Shown here one piece after another: positions 15,803-26,055 of a stretch of 64,000 nt of DNA. The notes under the pieces were generated by a model. That model saw nothing but the letters and a program-made list of their open reading frames with translations, had not been told where the DNA came from and made no database searches. The stretch covers positions 744,001-808,000 of the forward strand of contig NZ_JACHBG010000001.1 in the NCBI RefSeq assembly GCF_014207095.1. Direction: 5' to 3'. The DNA comes from Martinezella lusitana. Its GTDB lineage: Bacteria; Pseudomonadota; Alphaproteobacteria; Rhizobiales; Rhizobiaceae. The position numbers and the translations under genes are program-made. Within the stretch, counting starts at the first letter, position 1, and each line of letters starts with the position of its first letter.

Positions 15803-18697
15803 TCAGAAGAAGCCGCGGCGCTGCCACCAGCCAGCCTTCTTGGGCTTGTTGGGTTCTCCGTCGGTGTCGCCACCCTCATTGGTGCGATTGGACGTGACGA
15901 CCGGCGCAGAGGAAGCAACGTTCGACTCCCGGTTAGCACGTGCCGGCTTGGCTGCCTCCTCGGCAGCTTCAGGAGCAGCCGACTCGCTGGTGGTGTCCAG
16001 CGCCTGCACGATCTCGGCAACAGTCTCGGTTTCGACATCAGCCACGGCTGCTACTTCCGCAGCCGGCGTCTCAACCGGAGAGGTTTCGACAGCGGCAGCC
16101 TTCGGCTTCCGGCGGCTGCGGCCCTTGGCAGGCTTCACATCTTCCGTAACGGTGGCTGCGGTCTCGACTGCTGCCATGGCCGACTGGGCCTCGACGGCAG
16201 CTTCGCCTTCGGAAACGGCGATTTCCGCTACCGTGACGGCGACGTCATCTCCATCCTCTGCACTAGCTTCGACGGCTTCACCGGTTTCTGATTCGTCTTC
16301 GCTGCCGGCATCCTGTTCGCTGCCCTCGTTTTCACGATTGCGACGACCGCCCCGCTTGCCGCGACGACGGCGCTTACGCTTCTGCTGCGCGTCATCGTCG
16401 TTGCCGGATGCATTGGTGTCGGTGTCGGCATCATCGTCACCTTCGTCGCCATCTTCGGACGCGTCGGCAGTGGATGCGTCATCGGAGGAGGCGCCGGCCT
16501 GACCTTCATTGCCGCGGCCGCGGCGACGACGACGGCGCTTGCGCTTGCGGCCACCTTCATTGTTTTCGGAGCGGGCGGCAGGCTGCTGCTCGCTGCTTGC
16601 AGCCTTTTCTTCCAGCTCTTCGTCTTCTTCCTCGTCCGCCTCGATGACAATATCGTCATCATCGTCGTCCGGGATGGCCGCGAAGTTGAACAGGCTTTCG
16701 ATCTTCACCGGATTGGCAACCGGCTCGCCACGATCGATCGCAAAATGCTGCGTGCCGACAGCCGTGTCGGCATCGATGACGATAGCGACGCCAAAGCGGT
16801 TCTCGTAGTCGATGATCGTCTGGCGCTTATGGTTGAGCAGATACAGCGCGATATCCGGCGTCGTGCGAACGGTGATGTCGTGCGTCGTGTTCTTGAGCAG
16901 ATATTCTTCGATCCCACGCAGAACGTGCAACGCAACGGAAGACTGCGAGCGCACATGGCCGGTGCCGCCGCAATGCGAGCAGATCTGCGTGGTGCTTTCG
17001 AGAACCGATGCGCGGATACGCTGGCGCGACATTTCCAGAAGGCCGAAATGCGAGATGCGGCCGACCTGGATGCGGGCTCGGTCGTTCTTCAGGCATTCCT
17101 TCAGCTTCTTCTCGACAGCGCGGTTGTTGCGCTTCTCTTCCATGTCGATGAAGTCGATGACGATCAGGCCGGCAAGGTCGCGCAGACGAAGCTGACGTGC
17201 GATTTCCTCGGCTGCTTCCAGGTTTGTCTGGAGCGCGGTGTCCTCGATCGAATGTTCGCGGGTCGAACGGCCGGAGTTGACATCGATCGAAACCAGCGCT
17301 TCCGTCTGGTTCATGATCAGGTAGCCGCCGGAACGCAGCGTTACCTGCGGCTGCAGCATGCGGTCGAGCTGCGCCTCGATGCCCGAGCGCGAGAATATCG
17401 GGTGAATGTCGCGATAGGGCTGAACCACCTTGGCGTGGCTCGGCATCAGCATCTTCATGAAGTCCTTCGCTTCACGATAGCCTTCTTCGCCGGCAACGAT
17501 GATTTCGCCGATATCCTTGTTGTAGAGGTCGCGGATCGAGCGCTTGATCAGGCTGCCTTCTTCATAGACCAGGCAAGGCGCGGTCGAGGCGAGCGTCAGG
17601 GTACGGACGTTTTCCCACAGGCGCATCAGGTATTCGAAATCGCGCTTGACCTCGACCTTGGTGCGGTTGGCACCGGCGGTGCGCAGGATAACGCCCATGC
17701 CTTGCGGTACTTCGAGCATCTTGGCGATTTCCTTCAGGCGCTTGCGGTCCTGCGGATTGGTGATCTTGCGGGAAATGCCGCCGCCGCGTGCAGTGTTCGG
17801 CATCAGGACCGAGTAGCGGCCTGCAAGCGACAGATAGGTGGTGAGCGCTGCACCCTTGTTGCCGCGCTCTTCCTTGGCAACCTGCACCAGCAGGATCTGG
17901 CGACGCTTGATGACTTCCTGAATGCGATACTGCTTGCGCGGCTTGCGCTGGGTGCGATCCGGAACTTCTTCCATCGCGTCTTCGGCGCCGACGGATTCGA
18001 TCACTTCTTCTTCATGGTCGTGATCGTCATCATCGTCGTCGTCATGACGGCGCTTGGAGGTCGAGACATCTTCGGAGATCGAATCGGTTTCCACCATCGC
18101 AGCCATTGAGCCGGAAGAACCTTCTTCGTCTTCGCTCGGCGCATCGACGGTAGCGGTCGCCTCAGGGGCAGCTTCCTCTGCAGGAGCTTCCGCCACGACC
18201 TTCTTGCGGCTGCGGCGCGGCTTGGCCTTCTTTGCTGGCGCTGCTTCTTCGGCCGTGGCAACTGCCTCAACAGCAGGGGCCTCTTCAGCAATCGCAGCCG
18301 GCGCTTCGGCTTCTTCGCTCTCCTTGGCAACGATGCCGATATCAGGCTGTTCCTGTTGGGAGAGATCGAGCGCGGTCTCCACATGCTCGACATCGTCGTC
18401 GCGGCGATGCTCTTCAGCTTCCGCCTTCAGGAGTGCCTGCCGGTCGGCGAGTGGGATCTGATAGTAATCCGGATGGATTTCGGCAAAGGCCAGAAAGCCA
18501 TGCCGGTTGCCGCCGTAGTCAACGAAAGCGGCCTGAAGCGAGGGCTCGACCCTCGTTACTTTTGCAAGATAGATGTTGCCGCGTATCTGCTTCTTGTGCT
18601 CGGACTCGAAGTCAAATTCTTCTATGCGGTTCCCGCGTACGACAACGACGCGCGTCTCTTCCTCGTGAGACGCATCGATAAGCATTTTGTCTGCCAT
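15803..18697 (-). CDS. rne: Ribonuclease E
   Basis: A 964-residue RNase E, the endonuclease core of the RNA degradosome. ATG at 18697 gives MADKMLIDASHEEETRV; a start nine codons earlier is less likely. The S1 domain (about 35-310) is split by a roughly 170-residue insert rich in Glu, Asp and Ala, with a poly-Asp/His stretch. The catalytic domain has DVNSGRSTR and LAGLIVIDFIDM. The zinc-link is CSHCGGTG. After about residue 690 the tail is a disordered scaffold with Arg-rich RNA-binding patches (RKRKRRRRRRGRG, KRKRRRRGKRGGRR) and ends GWWQRRGFF, a conserved alphaproteobacterial terminus. Confidence 0.97.
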   Translation of the reverse strand: MADKMLIDASHEEETRVVVVRGNRIEEFDFESEHKKQIRGNIYLAKVTRVEPSLQAAFVDYGGNRHGFLAFAEIHPDYYQIPLADRQALLKAEAEEHRRDDDVEHVETALDLSQQEQPDIGIVAKESEEAEAPAAIAEEAPAVEAVATAEEAAPAKKAKPRRSRKKVVAEAPAEEAAPEATATVDAPSEDEEGSSGSMAAMVETDSISEDVSTSKRRHDDDDDDDHDHEEEVIESVGAEDAMEEVPDRTQRKPRKQYRIQEVIKRRQILLVQVAKEERGNKGAALTTYLSLAGRYSVLMPNTARGGGISRKITNPQDRKRLKEIAKMLEVPQGMGVILRTAGANRTKVEVKRDFEYLMRLWENVRTLTLASTAPCLVYEEGSLIKRSIRDLYNKDIGEIIVAGEEGYREAKDFMKMLMPSHAKVVQPYRDIHPIFSRSGIEAQLDRMLQPQVTLRSGGYLIMNQTEALVSIDVNSGRSTREHSIEDTALQTNLEAAEEIARQLRLRDLAGLIVIDFIDMEEKRNNRAVEKKLKECLKNDRARIQVGRISHFGLLEMSRQRIRASVLESTTQICSHCGGTGHVRSQSSVALHVLRGIEEYLLKNTTHDITVRTTPDIALYLLNHKRQTIIDYENRFGVAIVIDADTAVGTQHFAIDRGEPVANPVKIESLFNFAAIPDDDDDDIVIEADEEEDEELEEKAASSEQQPAARSENNEGGRKRKRRRRRRGRGNEGQAGASSDDASTADASEDGDEGDDDADTDTNASGNDDDAQQKRKRRRRGKRGGRRNRENEGSEQDAGSEDESETGEAVEASAEDGDDVAVTVAEIAVSEGEAAVEAQSAMAAVETAATVTEDVKPAKGRSRRKPKAAAVETSPVETPAAEVAAVADVETETVAEIVQALDTTSESAAPEAAEEAAKPARANRESNVASSAPVVTSNRTNEGGDTDGEPNKPKKAGWWQRRGFF

Positions 18698-19326
18698 GAA
18701 AGCTGTGCTCCTCGGCGCCGGCAAGCGGAGGGGGGCCTGCCTGTCGCTTGGACAGGCCGGATGTGTTCCGCAGTTGCTGCACCGGATAATGAAAGTCGCG
18801 ATGGCTTATTCGGAGATGACAGCATCCAGACGGCAGCCGGGGCATCAGTTCCCTGGGGTCTGTTCACTTTTTGAAAAAGCTGCTGCGGTGACATCCGTAA
18901 CCAAGCGAGATCGACTATGCCTAAGACCCATAAGACCGGGCCCGATGAATGTGCTCTCTAAAGAGCGTTTGGTGACTCTCCACCGATGAACTTCCCGTTG
19001 GAAACCGGAAATTCAGATATCCACTGTTTCGAATAGAAGCACTGCAGACGTCGGATGAATGCCGCTTATGGCGCCTGGTACTCGAGGCGGCTGCCGTTGC
19101 GACGACTCTATCCCGTCAACACTTCTACCCTAATATGCGTTGTATGTTTTATCTGTCACAATAGCAAGGGAAAAGCCAAGTATGCCATAATATTGATGGA
19201 TTCCTCGGATGAGGAGGACGAGGGAGGATATGTTGCGATTCTCTCCCAGGCGGATCGTCAGCCGGCGCCCATCACGTCAGACCTGGTTCCCGTTATTGGG
19301 ACTTCAAAAACAACGTCGAAACCAAT
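18698..19326. other. Long divergent intergenic region between rne and the amidase gene
   Basis: These 629 bases hold no convincing gene. They must contain the rne promoter and leader (minus strand) and the amidase promoter (plus strand). The plus-strand part around 19130-19200 is AT-rich, suiting a promoter. The rne leader may be several hundred bases; long RNase E leaders serve autoregulation in enterobacteria, but no known leader motif is recognised here. Confidence 0.5.
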
Positions 19327-20595
19327 ATGGGGCGCGTTGGACACTTGTTAAAGGGATTGCTGCATGCGGTGGAGATTGGCGTGAGGGCTTTGCGATTTGC
19401 GATGGCGGCCTTCGCCCTGACGATGTTAGTGGCATTCATGCCATTCAATTCCGCCATGGCTTCTGCCGATCCTTTGCTCGCCTACGGGGCGCGTATCGCG
19501 GGTGATGAAGCCCGCACGCGCATCGTCGTCGACATGGATCGCGAACCGACCTTCACCGTGCACTATCTCAACAATCCCGTGCGAGTGGTCGTCGACCTTC
19601 CGGCAACTGCATTTGGTTTTCCGGCTGCCGATCTCAAGCCAAGCGGCCTCTTCAAGGATATCCGTTACGGCACGATGGACGCTAACAGCGCCCGCATCGT
19701 GCTGACGGCCAAGAAGCCCGTGAAGCTGGTCGCGGCGAAGGCCCAGGCCGATGAAGGCGGGAAGGGGTATCGGCTCGTGCTCGATGCCGAGATGCTGCCG
19801 CCGGAGCAGTTTGCCGAGCTGGTAAAGCAGCAGAGCTGGACGGCTGCCGATACCGCGAAGGACGTCGGTCCCGTCGATCCGACGCAGAAGACCGACCCGA
19901 ATACGTTCCTGGTGGCGGTTGACGCTGGTCATGGTGGCATCGATGCTGGTGCGACCGGCACTGATGGTGCCACCCAGGAAAAGGATATCACGCTGGCCTT
20001 CGCGAAGATTTTCGCGGACAAGCTGAATGCACAGCCCGGGATCAAGGCGTTTCTGACCCGCGACAAGGATCAGTATCTCTCCCTTTCCGAACGCGTGACG
20101 ATCGCCCGGCAGAATCACGCCTCGCTCTTCATCTCGCTGCACGCCGATACGCTGAAGCAAAAGGATATCCGTGGCGCGACCGTCTATACGATCTCGGATA
20201 AGGCCTCGGACCGTCTCGCCGGCGAGGTGGCCGACCGCGAAAACGACTCCGACCGGATCGCGGGAACCGAGGCTCAGGCGCAGCCAGCCGCCGTCGCCGA
20301 CATTCTGCTGGATTTGACCCGCCGCGAGACGCAGGCCTTCTCCATTTCGTTGGCGCAAGACGTGCTGTCCTCGTTCAACGGCCAGATCTCGATGATCAAC
20401 AATCCGCATCGCCACGCAGGTTTCCAGGTGTTGACGGCGCCGGATGTGCCTTCGATCCTGCTTGAACTCGGCTTTCTCTCCAACAAGGAAGATGAAAAGC
20501 TTCTGCTCGACGCCGATTGGCGGCAGAAGGTGGCGGACCGGCTGACGGAGGCCGTGAAGCAATACCGCGTCTCCATCATAGCCAATGGCGGCTAG
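19327..20595 (+). CDS. N-acetylmuramoyl-L-alanine amidase (AmiC type, AMIN + Amidase_3)
   Basis: A 422-residue exported peptidoglycan amidase that cleaves the bond between MurNAc and L-Ala during cell separation. A hydrophobic export segment lies at residues 20-45 (FAMAAFALTMLVAFMPF). An AMIN domain follows (about 50-150, TRIVVDMDREPTF...VRVVVDLP), then a zinc-dependent Amidase_3 domain (about 190-415) with VDAGHGGIDAG (zinc His), SLHAD and LLELGFLSN (catalytic Glu). The ATG at 19327 has no strong ribosome binding site. PBP1A follows on the same strand, a typical rhizobial pairing of wall genes. Confidence 0.93.
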   Translation: MGRVGHLLKGLLHAVEIGVRALRFAMAAFALTMLVAFMPFNSAMASADPLLAYGARIAGDEARTRIVVDMDREPTFTVHYLNNPVRVVVDLPATAFGFPAADLKPSGLFKDIRYGTMDANSARIVLTAKKPVKLVAAKAQADEGGKGYRLVLDAEMLPPEQFAELVKQQSWTAADTAKDVGPVDPTQKTDPNTFLVAVDAGHGGIDAGATGTDGATQEKDITLAFAKIFADKLNAQPGIKAFLTRDKDQYLSLSERVTIARQNHASLFISLHADTLKQKDIRGATVYTISDKASDRLAGEVADRENDSDRIAGTEAQAQPAAVADILLDLTRRETQAFSISLAQDVLSSFNGQISMINNPHRHAGFQVLTAPDVPSILLELGFLSNKEDEKLLLDADWRQKVADRLTEAVKQYRVSIIANGG

Positions 20596-20838
20596 CGGCA
20601 CTAGACGTGGCTTCCGTGTAACAGCGGCGAACTTTAGAATGGCATGAAGTTGGGAATAGAGGGGCCAAGCCCTATTTTGCTCACATTCCCGCCTTTACAG
20701 CGAAGTATCATTCGCTCACGAGTGACGCACGGCTTCTCTTTGCCGTCTTGCATTAACACCGTGAGCGTGCAAAACGCCCGTCATTATGCGGATATCTCGC
20801 ATATATGGCGCATGAAGAACAAGCACCGGTAGTATCAG

Positions 20839-23301
20839 ATGATCAGACTGATTGGATATTTCTTTGGGCTAGGCTGCCTCCTGTTTCTGGGCGTGGCTGC
20901 CGCCGCTGCGATCTATCTGAGCGTCGTCTCCAAGGAGCTTCCGGATTATGAAGTGCTGGCGAAATACGCGCCGCCCGTGACGACGCGCATCCACGCCGGC
21001 AACGGCGCGCTGATGAAGGAATATTCGCGCGAGAACCGGCTTTTCGTGCCGATCCAGGCTATTCCCGATCGCGTCAAGGCAGCTTTCCTGTCGGCTGAAG
21101 ACAAGAATTTCTACAACCATCCCGGCGTCGATGTCGGCGGCCTCATCCGCGCAGTAGCGGTGAACCTGCAGAATATCGGCTCCGGTCGCCGCTTCGTCGG
21201 TGCGTCGACGATCACGCAGCAGGTTGCAAAAAACTTCCTGCTTTCCGCCGACCAGACTTTCGACCGCAAGATCAAGGAAGCGATTCTGTCCTTCCGCATC
21301 GAGCAGGCCTATAGCAAGGACAAGATCCTTGAACTGTATCTCAACGAGATCTATTTCGGCCTCAATTCTTACGGTATCGCCGGCGCGGCGCTGACCTATT
21401 TCGACAAGTCGGTCAACGAGCTGACCATCGCCGAATCGGCCTATCTGGCATCGCTGCCGAAAGGCCCCGCGAACTATAACCCATTCCGCCGTGCCGAGGC
21501 TGCGCTTACGCGCCGCAACTGGGTGATCGACCGCATGGTCGAGAATGGCTATGTGAGCCAGAGCGATGGCGAAGAAGCCAAGAAGCAGCCGCTCGGCGTA
21601 GTTCCGCCCAAGAGCGGCCCGTCGCTTTTCGCTTCTGACTACTTCGCCGAAGAAGTCCGTCGCCAGCTGATCGATCAATATGGTGAAAAGACCCTCTATG
21701 AGGGCGGTCTCTCCGTGCGCACTTCGCTTGATCCGCAGATGCAGCTCGAAGCCCGCAAGGCATTGCAGAACGCTTTGGTCGATTACGACCAGCGGCGCGG
21801 CTATCGTGGCCCGATCAAGCAGATCGCGACTTCGCAGGACTGGGGTATCGAACTCGCCAAGATCCCTGGATTGAGTGACGTTCCCGAGTGGCAGGTGGCC
21901 GTCGTCCTGTCCGTCTCCGACCAGGAGGCCGATATTGGATTGCAGCCGCGTGTCGACGCCGGCGGCAAGGTTCAGACAGAGCGCAAGCGCGGCACGATAG
22001 CCGCTGCCGACATGCGCTGGGCTTTCCGTGCGGCCAGCGGCAAGGTTGCAAAGTCTCCGAGCGGCGTGCTGAGTGCCGGGGACGTGGTTTTCGTGCAACG
22101 AACCGGCAACGCCGACTCCACCACCTATCGTCTGCGCCAACCGCCGAAGGTGCAGGGCGGCCTGGTTGCCATGGACCCACATACGGGCCGTGTGCTTGCC
22201 ATGGTTGGCGGCTTCTCTTATGCGCAGTCCGAATTCAATCGTGCTACGCAGGCCAAGCGTCAGCCGGGCTCTTCCTTCAAGCCCTTTGTCTACGCGGCAG
22301 CAATGGACAACGGCTATACGCCGGCTTCGGTCATTCTCGACGATCCGCTGCAGATCACCCTCAGCAATGGCGATGTCTGGAAGCCGACCAACTATGAAGG
22401 CGAGGGCGGCGGCGTCCATACGCTGCGCTTCGCCATCGAAAAATCCCGCAACCTGATGACGGTTCGTCTCGCTTCCGATATGGGCATGCCGCTGGTTGCC
22501 GAATATGCCGAGCGCTTCGGGATCTACGATCATATGAACCCGGTTCTCGCCATGTCGCTCGGTGCCGGTGAAACGACTGTCCTGCGCATGGTCTCGGCCT
22601 ATTCGGTCATCGCCAATGGCGGCAAGCAGATCAAGCCGACGCTGATCGACCGTATTCAGGACCGTTACGGCAAGACCATCTTTAAGCATGAGGAGCGCGT
22701 CTGCGACACCTGCAACGTCAGCTCCTGGCAAAATCAGGATGAACCCGTCATCGGCGACAATCGCGAGCAGGTTCTCGATCCGATGACTGCCTATCAGGTC
22801 ACGTCGATGATGCAGGGCGTCATCATCCGCGGCACGGCCGCGGGCAAGATCAAGCTCAACACCGATATCGCCGGCAAGACGGGCACCACCAATGACGAGA
22901 AGGACGCCTGGTTCGTCGGCTTCACTCCGAGCCTCGTTGCCGGTCTCTATGTCGGTTACGATTCGCCGACCCCGCTTGGACGCGGCGGCACCGGTAGCGG
23001 ACTCGCCGCGCCCGTTTTCAATGAGTTCATGCAGGCCGCCACCAAGGATCAGCCGCCCGAGAAGTTCCAGGTTCCGGCCGGTATGACGATGGTGGCCGTC
23101 AATCGCGCCACCGGCATGGCCGCGCAGCCGGGTGATCAGGGCGCCATCATGGAAGCCTTCAAGCCCGGTACCGGACCGGCCACCAGCTTGCAGGTCATTG
23201 GCGGCGGTGAAGCAGCTCCCCAGGTCGCGCCGGAGGAAATCCTGAGGACCTCGCCGCAGGCGAACCAGGCGGTCTCTTCCGGAAGCGGCGGTCTCTTCTG
23301 A
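20839..23301 (+). CDS. mrcA: Penicillin-binding protein 1A (bifunctional transglycosylase/transpeptidase)
   Basis: An 820-residue class A PBP. One N-terminal membrane helix (residues 5-28) anchors it in the inner membrane. The glycosyltransferase domain has catalytic E87 in SAEDKNFYNHPG and the GASTITQQVAKN motif. An OB-like insert spans about residues 310-430. The transpeptidase domain has S478-S-F-K481, SRN in EKSRNLMTVRL and K680-T-G. All catalytic motifs are intact. It polymerises glycan strands and crosslinks stem peptides. It follows the amidase gene after a 243-base gap. Confidence 0.97.
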   Translation: MIRLIGYFFGLGCLLFLGVAAAAAIYLSVVSKELPDYEVLAKYAPPVTTRIHAGNGALMKEYSRENRLFVPIQAIPDRVKAAFLSAEDKNFYNHPGVDVGGLIRAVAVNLQNIGSGRRFVGASTITQQVAKNFLLSADQTFDRKIKEAILSFRIEQAYSKDKILELYLNEIYFGLNSYGIAGAALTYFDKSVNELTIAESAYLASLPKGPANYNPFRRAEAALTRRNWVIDRMVENGYVSQSDGEEAKKQPLGVVPPKSGPSLFASDYFAEEVRRQLIDQYGEKTLYEGGLSVRTSLDPQMQLEARKALQNALVDYDQRRGYRGPIKQIATSQDWGIELAKIPGLSDVPEWQVAVVLSVSDQEADIGLQPRVDAGGKVQTERKRGTIAAADMRWAFRAASGKVAKSPSGVLSAGDVVFVQRTGNADSTTYRLRQPPKVQGGLVAMDPHTGRVLAMVGGFSYAQSEFNRATQAKRQPGSSFKPFVYAAAMDNGYTPASVILDDPLQITLSNGDVWKPTNYEGEGGGVHTLRFAIEKSRNLMTVRLASDMGMPLVAEYAERFGIYDHMNPVLAMSLGAGETTVLRMVSAYSVIANGGKQIKPTLIDRIQDRYGKTIFKHEERVCDTCNVSSWQNQDEPVIGDNREQVLDPMTAYQVTSMMQGVIIRGTAAGKIKLNTDIAGKTGTTNDEKDAWFVGFTPSLVAGLYVGYDSPTPLGRGGTGSGLAAPVFNEFMQAATKDQPPEKFQVPAGMTMVAVNRATGMAAQPGDQGAIMEAFKPGTGPATSLQVIGGGEAAPQVAPEEILRTSPQANQAVSSGSGGLF

Positions 23302-23427
23302 CCTCTTCCTATTTACCTGAACGACATGCCGCGGGGCTTTACACCAGCGGCATGTATATCTATGTCACCAGCACTCTTTGAATTGGATGGCTGCTCACAT
23401 CGGGCGGCGAGAAGAAGAAACAGGATC

Positions 23428-24559
23428 ATGAGAGCCGAAATCGAGAAAGTAGTTGATGAAACCAAGCAGGCTATCACCCTGCTGAGGAGGCATCTTTGAC
23501 TGGGATCAGGCCGTAAGACGACTGGACTGGTTGAATAACAAGTCAGAGGACCCGACTCTCTGGAACGATGCTTCCGAAGCGCAGAAACTGATGCGCGAAC
23601 GCCAGCAGCTTGACGATGGCATCAGCGGTGTGCGCGCTCTCGAGCAGCAGCTTGCCGATAATGTCGAGCTGATCGAGCTTGGCGAGGAAGAAGGCGATGC
23701 CGATGTCGTGCGTGAAGCCGAAGATGCCCTGAAGGGCTTGAAGGCGGAAGCAGCGCGCAGGCAGGTGGAGGCGATGCTTTCGGGCGAAGCCGATTCCAAC
23801 GATACCTACCTCGAAGTTCATTCCGGCGCCGGCGGCACGGAGAGCCAGGATTGGGCGAACATGCTTCTGCGCATGTACACCCGCTGGGCCGAACGCCAGC
23901 GCTTCAAGGTGGAACTCCTCGAAGTGCATGACGGCGAAGAAGCCGGCATCAAGTCCGCGACATTGCTCGTCAAGGGACACAATGCCTATGGCTGGCTGAA
24001 AACCGAATCGGGTGTGCATCGCCTGGTGCGTATTTCGCCCTATGACAGCAATGCGCGTCGTCACACGTCTTTCTCGTCGATCTGGGTCTATCCGGTCGTC
24101 GACGACTCGATCCAGATCGAGATCAACGAAAGCGATTGCCGAATCGATACTTATCGCTCGTCGGGCGCCGGCGGCCAGCACGTCAACACGACCGATTCGG
24201 CCGTGCGTATCACGCATATCCCGACCGGCATCGTCGTGCAGTGCCAGCAGGAGCGTTCGCAGCACAAGAACCGCGCCAAGGCGTGGGATATGCTGCGCGC
24301 TCGCATGTACGAGGCTGAGCTGATGAAGCGCGAAGAGGCTGCCAATGCCGAAGCCGCTTCCAAGACGGATATCGGCTGGGGGCACCAGATCCGCTCCTAC
24401 GTCCTGCAGCCTTACCAGCTGGTCAAGGATCTGCGGACCGGCGTTGCCAGCACCGCTCCGGGCGATGTGCTCGATGGCGATCTCAACGAGTTCATGGAAG
24501 CCGCTCTTGCGCACCGCATCAGCGGCGCGGCCGATGCCGTTGTCGATGACGTTGATTAA
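23428..24559 (+). CDS. prfB: Peptide chain release factor 2, with programmed +1 frameshift
   Basis: RF2 of 376 residues, made by joining 23428-23496 to 23498-24559. The first 23 codons end at CTT followed by TGA (23497-23499). An AGGAGG at 23485-23490 sits three bases before CTT, the known RF2 autoregulatory site where slow TGA reading permits a +1 shift. Downstream reading resumes [11 protein letters not shown]. The GGQ motif is at 248-250. The stop-recognition tripeptide is S203-P-Y205 instead of the E. coli SPF. RF2 releases peptides at UGA and UAA. The PBP1A gene lies 126 bases upstream and a terminator follows. Confidence 0.97.
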
Positions 24560-24582
24560 GATCGAAGCAAATTAGATAAGAG

Positions 24583-24605
24583 AGCCCCGGAGACGGGGCT
24601 TTTTT
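24583..24605 (+). terminator. Rho-independent terminator after prfB
   Basis: Stem AGCCCCG / CGGGGCT with a GAGA loop, followed by TTTTTT. Confidence 0.93.
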
Positions 24606-24637
24606 ATTGGCGCCGCAAGTGCGGCATGGCTCAGTCT

Positions 24638-25411
24638 TCAATCCGAAAACTGCTCTGCGAGAATTCTGTCGGACCAGGACCCGTCCGGATCGGACAGGAT
24701 GCGCGCCGTCGTGTCTTCGCTCTGCATGATCTGGACACCGAGCACCGACTTGACCTCCGTATTGTCGGCGGCCGCATTGACGGGGCGCTTTTCCGCTTCG
24801 AGCACGGTGATATCGACCGTCACCTTGTTCGGCAGCAGAGCGCCGCGCCAGCGGCGAGGGCGGAAGGCACTGACAGGCGTCATGGCAAGCAGCGGCGCTT
24901 CCAGCGGCAGGATCGGACCATGGGCGGAAAGATTGTAGGCTGTGGAACCCGCGGGGGTCGTCACCATCAGCCCATCGCAGATGAGCTCCGGCAGGCGAAC
25001 GCGACCGTCGATCTCCACTTTCAGTTTCGCGGTCTGGTAGGACTGGCGAAATAGTGACACTTCGTTGATGGCGAGCGCAACGCAGCTGCTGCCATCAGCA
25101 TTGCGCGTGGTCATCTGCAGCGGGTGGAACGCATTTTCGACGGCGGCTTCGATGCGCTCCGCCAGGCCGTCCGTACGATAGTCGTTCATCAGGAAGCCGA
25201 TGGAGCCGCGGTTCATGCCATAGACGCGCTTGCCGGTGTTCATGGTTTTATGCAGCGTCTGGAGCATGAAGCCGTCGCCACCCAGGGCCACCACGATATC
25301 GGCTGCCTCCTGGTCCGTCTGGCCATAGAGGCGAATCAGCTCCTCCTGAGCCTCCTGTGCTTCAGGGGTAGGCGAGGCGAGAAAGCAGACGGAGTGAAAA
25401 TGACGCGACAT
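24638..25411 (-). CDS. nadK: NAD kinase
   Basis: A 257-residue NAD kinase that phosphorylates NAD to NADP. The hallmark GGDG lies in IVVALGGDGFML near residue 45. The NE motif in ALAINEVSLFRQ and the glycine-rich CDGLMVTTPAGSTAYNLSAHG segment complete the active site. It is a short form, as in other rhizobia, without the N-terminal extension of longer bacterial enzymes. It converges on prfB and stands alone in its transcript. Confidence 0.95.
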   Translation of the reverse strand: MSRHFHSVCFLASPTPEAQEAQEELIRLYGQTDQEAADIVVALGGDGFMLQTLHKTMNTGKRVYGMNRGSIGFLMNDYRTDGLAERIEAAVENAFHPLQMTTRNADGSSCVALAINEVSLFRQSYQTAKLKVEIDGRVRLPELICDGLMVTTPAGSTAYNLSAHGPILPLEAPLLAMTPVSAFRPRRWRGALLPNKVTVDITVLEAEKRPVNAAADNTEVKSVLGVQIMQSEDTTARILSDPDGSWSDRILAEQFSD

Positions 25412-25577
25412 GCCATGTCCTTTTAATGATCGTACTAGGTAATGATATTCCCCCTATGCGACAAGACGTTTTGTAAAGACTGGTAAATCCCGCCCGACTG
25501 TTGAACGGGGATACCGACGATGGCGACGCATTTTCTCTTTACAGGAAATCAAAATCTGCTACTTGGCATGCCAGTGT

Positions 25578-25653
<76 letters not shown>

Positions 25654-25785
25654 CTTTTTTCCCAGGAACTTGATCGTCGTGCCGTCTCCGCTATGGAAAA
25701 CATGCGGTGGCTGGCTAATATGTGCTGCCGACGCCCGTTTGGGCGCTCGTGACGATCTTCAACATTATCGTGCCCTTGGAAACAC

Positions 25786-26055
25786 ATGACCAGCAAGCCG
25801 AAGAAGCCTAAGCTCGAGCACTCAGAACTCTCGGGCGAGTTCACCGATGACGATGTGACCGTTCTGGTCGACATCTTTCGCCCCGCCGGCACCAATGGCG
25901 ATTGGCGGATGGAGGTCATCACGCCGGAAGAGGACCTCATCGAATGGGAAGAGCCTTTCACGACGGACCGCGAGGCTTTCGACGAGTTCCTGGCAACGAT
26001 TGCGCGCGACGGCATCCGGTCGTTCTTCGATGACGCGGATCCTGCGGTTCACTGA
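25786..26055 (+). CDS. Small acidic protein of unknown function
   Basis: An 89-residue protein with no signal peptide or membrane segment. The N-terminus is lysine-rich (KPKKPKLEHSE), the rest strongly acidic with DDDVTVLVDIFRP and EDLIEWEEPFTTDREAF. ATG at 25786 has a GGAAA stretch nearby. Its size and composition resemble conserved hypothetical proteins of the Rhizobiaceae, but I recognise no named family. It follows tRNA-Thr by 132 bases on the same strand. Confidence 0.65.
   Translation: MTSKPKKPKLEHSELSGEFTDDDVTVLVDIFRPAGTNGDWRMEVITPEEDLIEWEEPFTTDREAFDEFLATIARDGIRSFFDDADPAVH

Noticed and set aside
20869..22731. 620-codon open frame antisense to mrcA
   Set aside because: Shadow of PBP1A, whose catalytic motifs are all in the plus frame.
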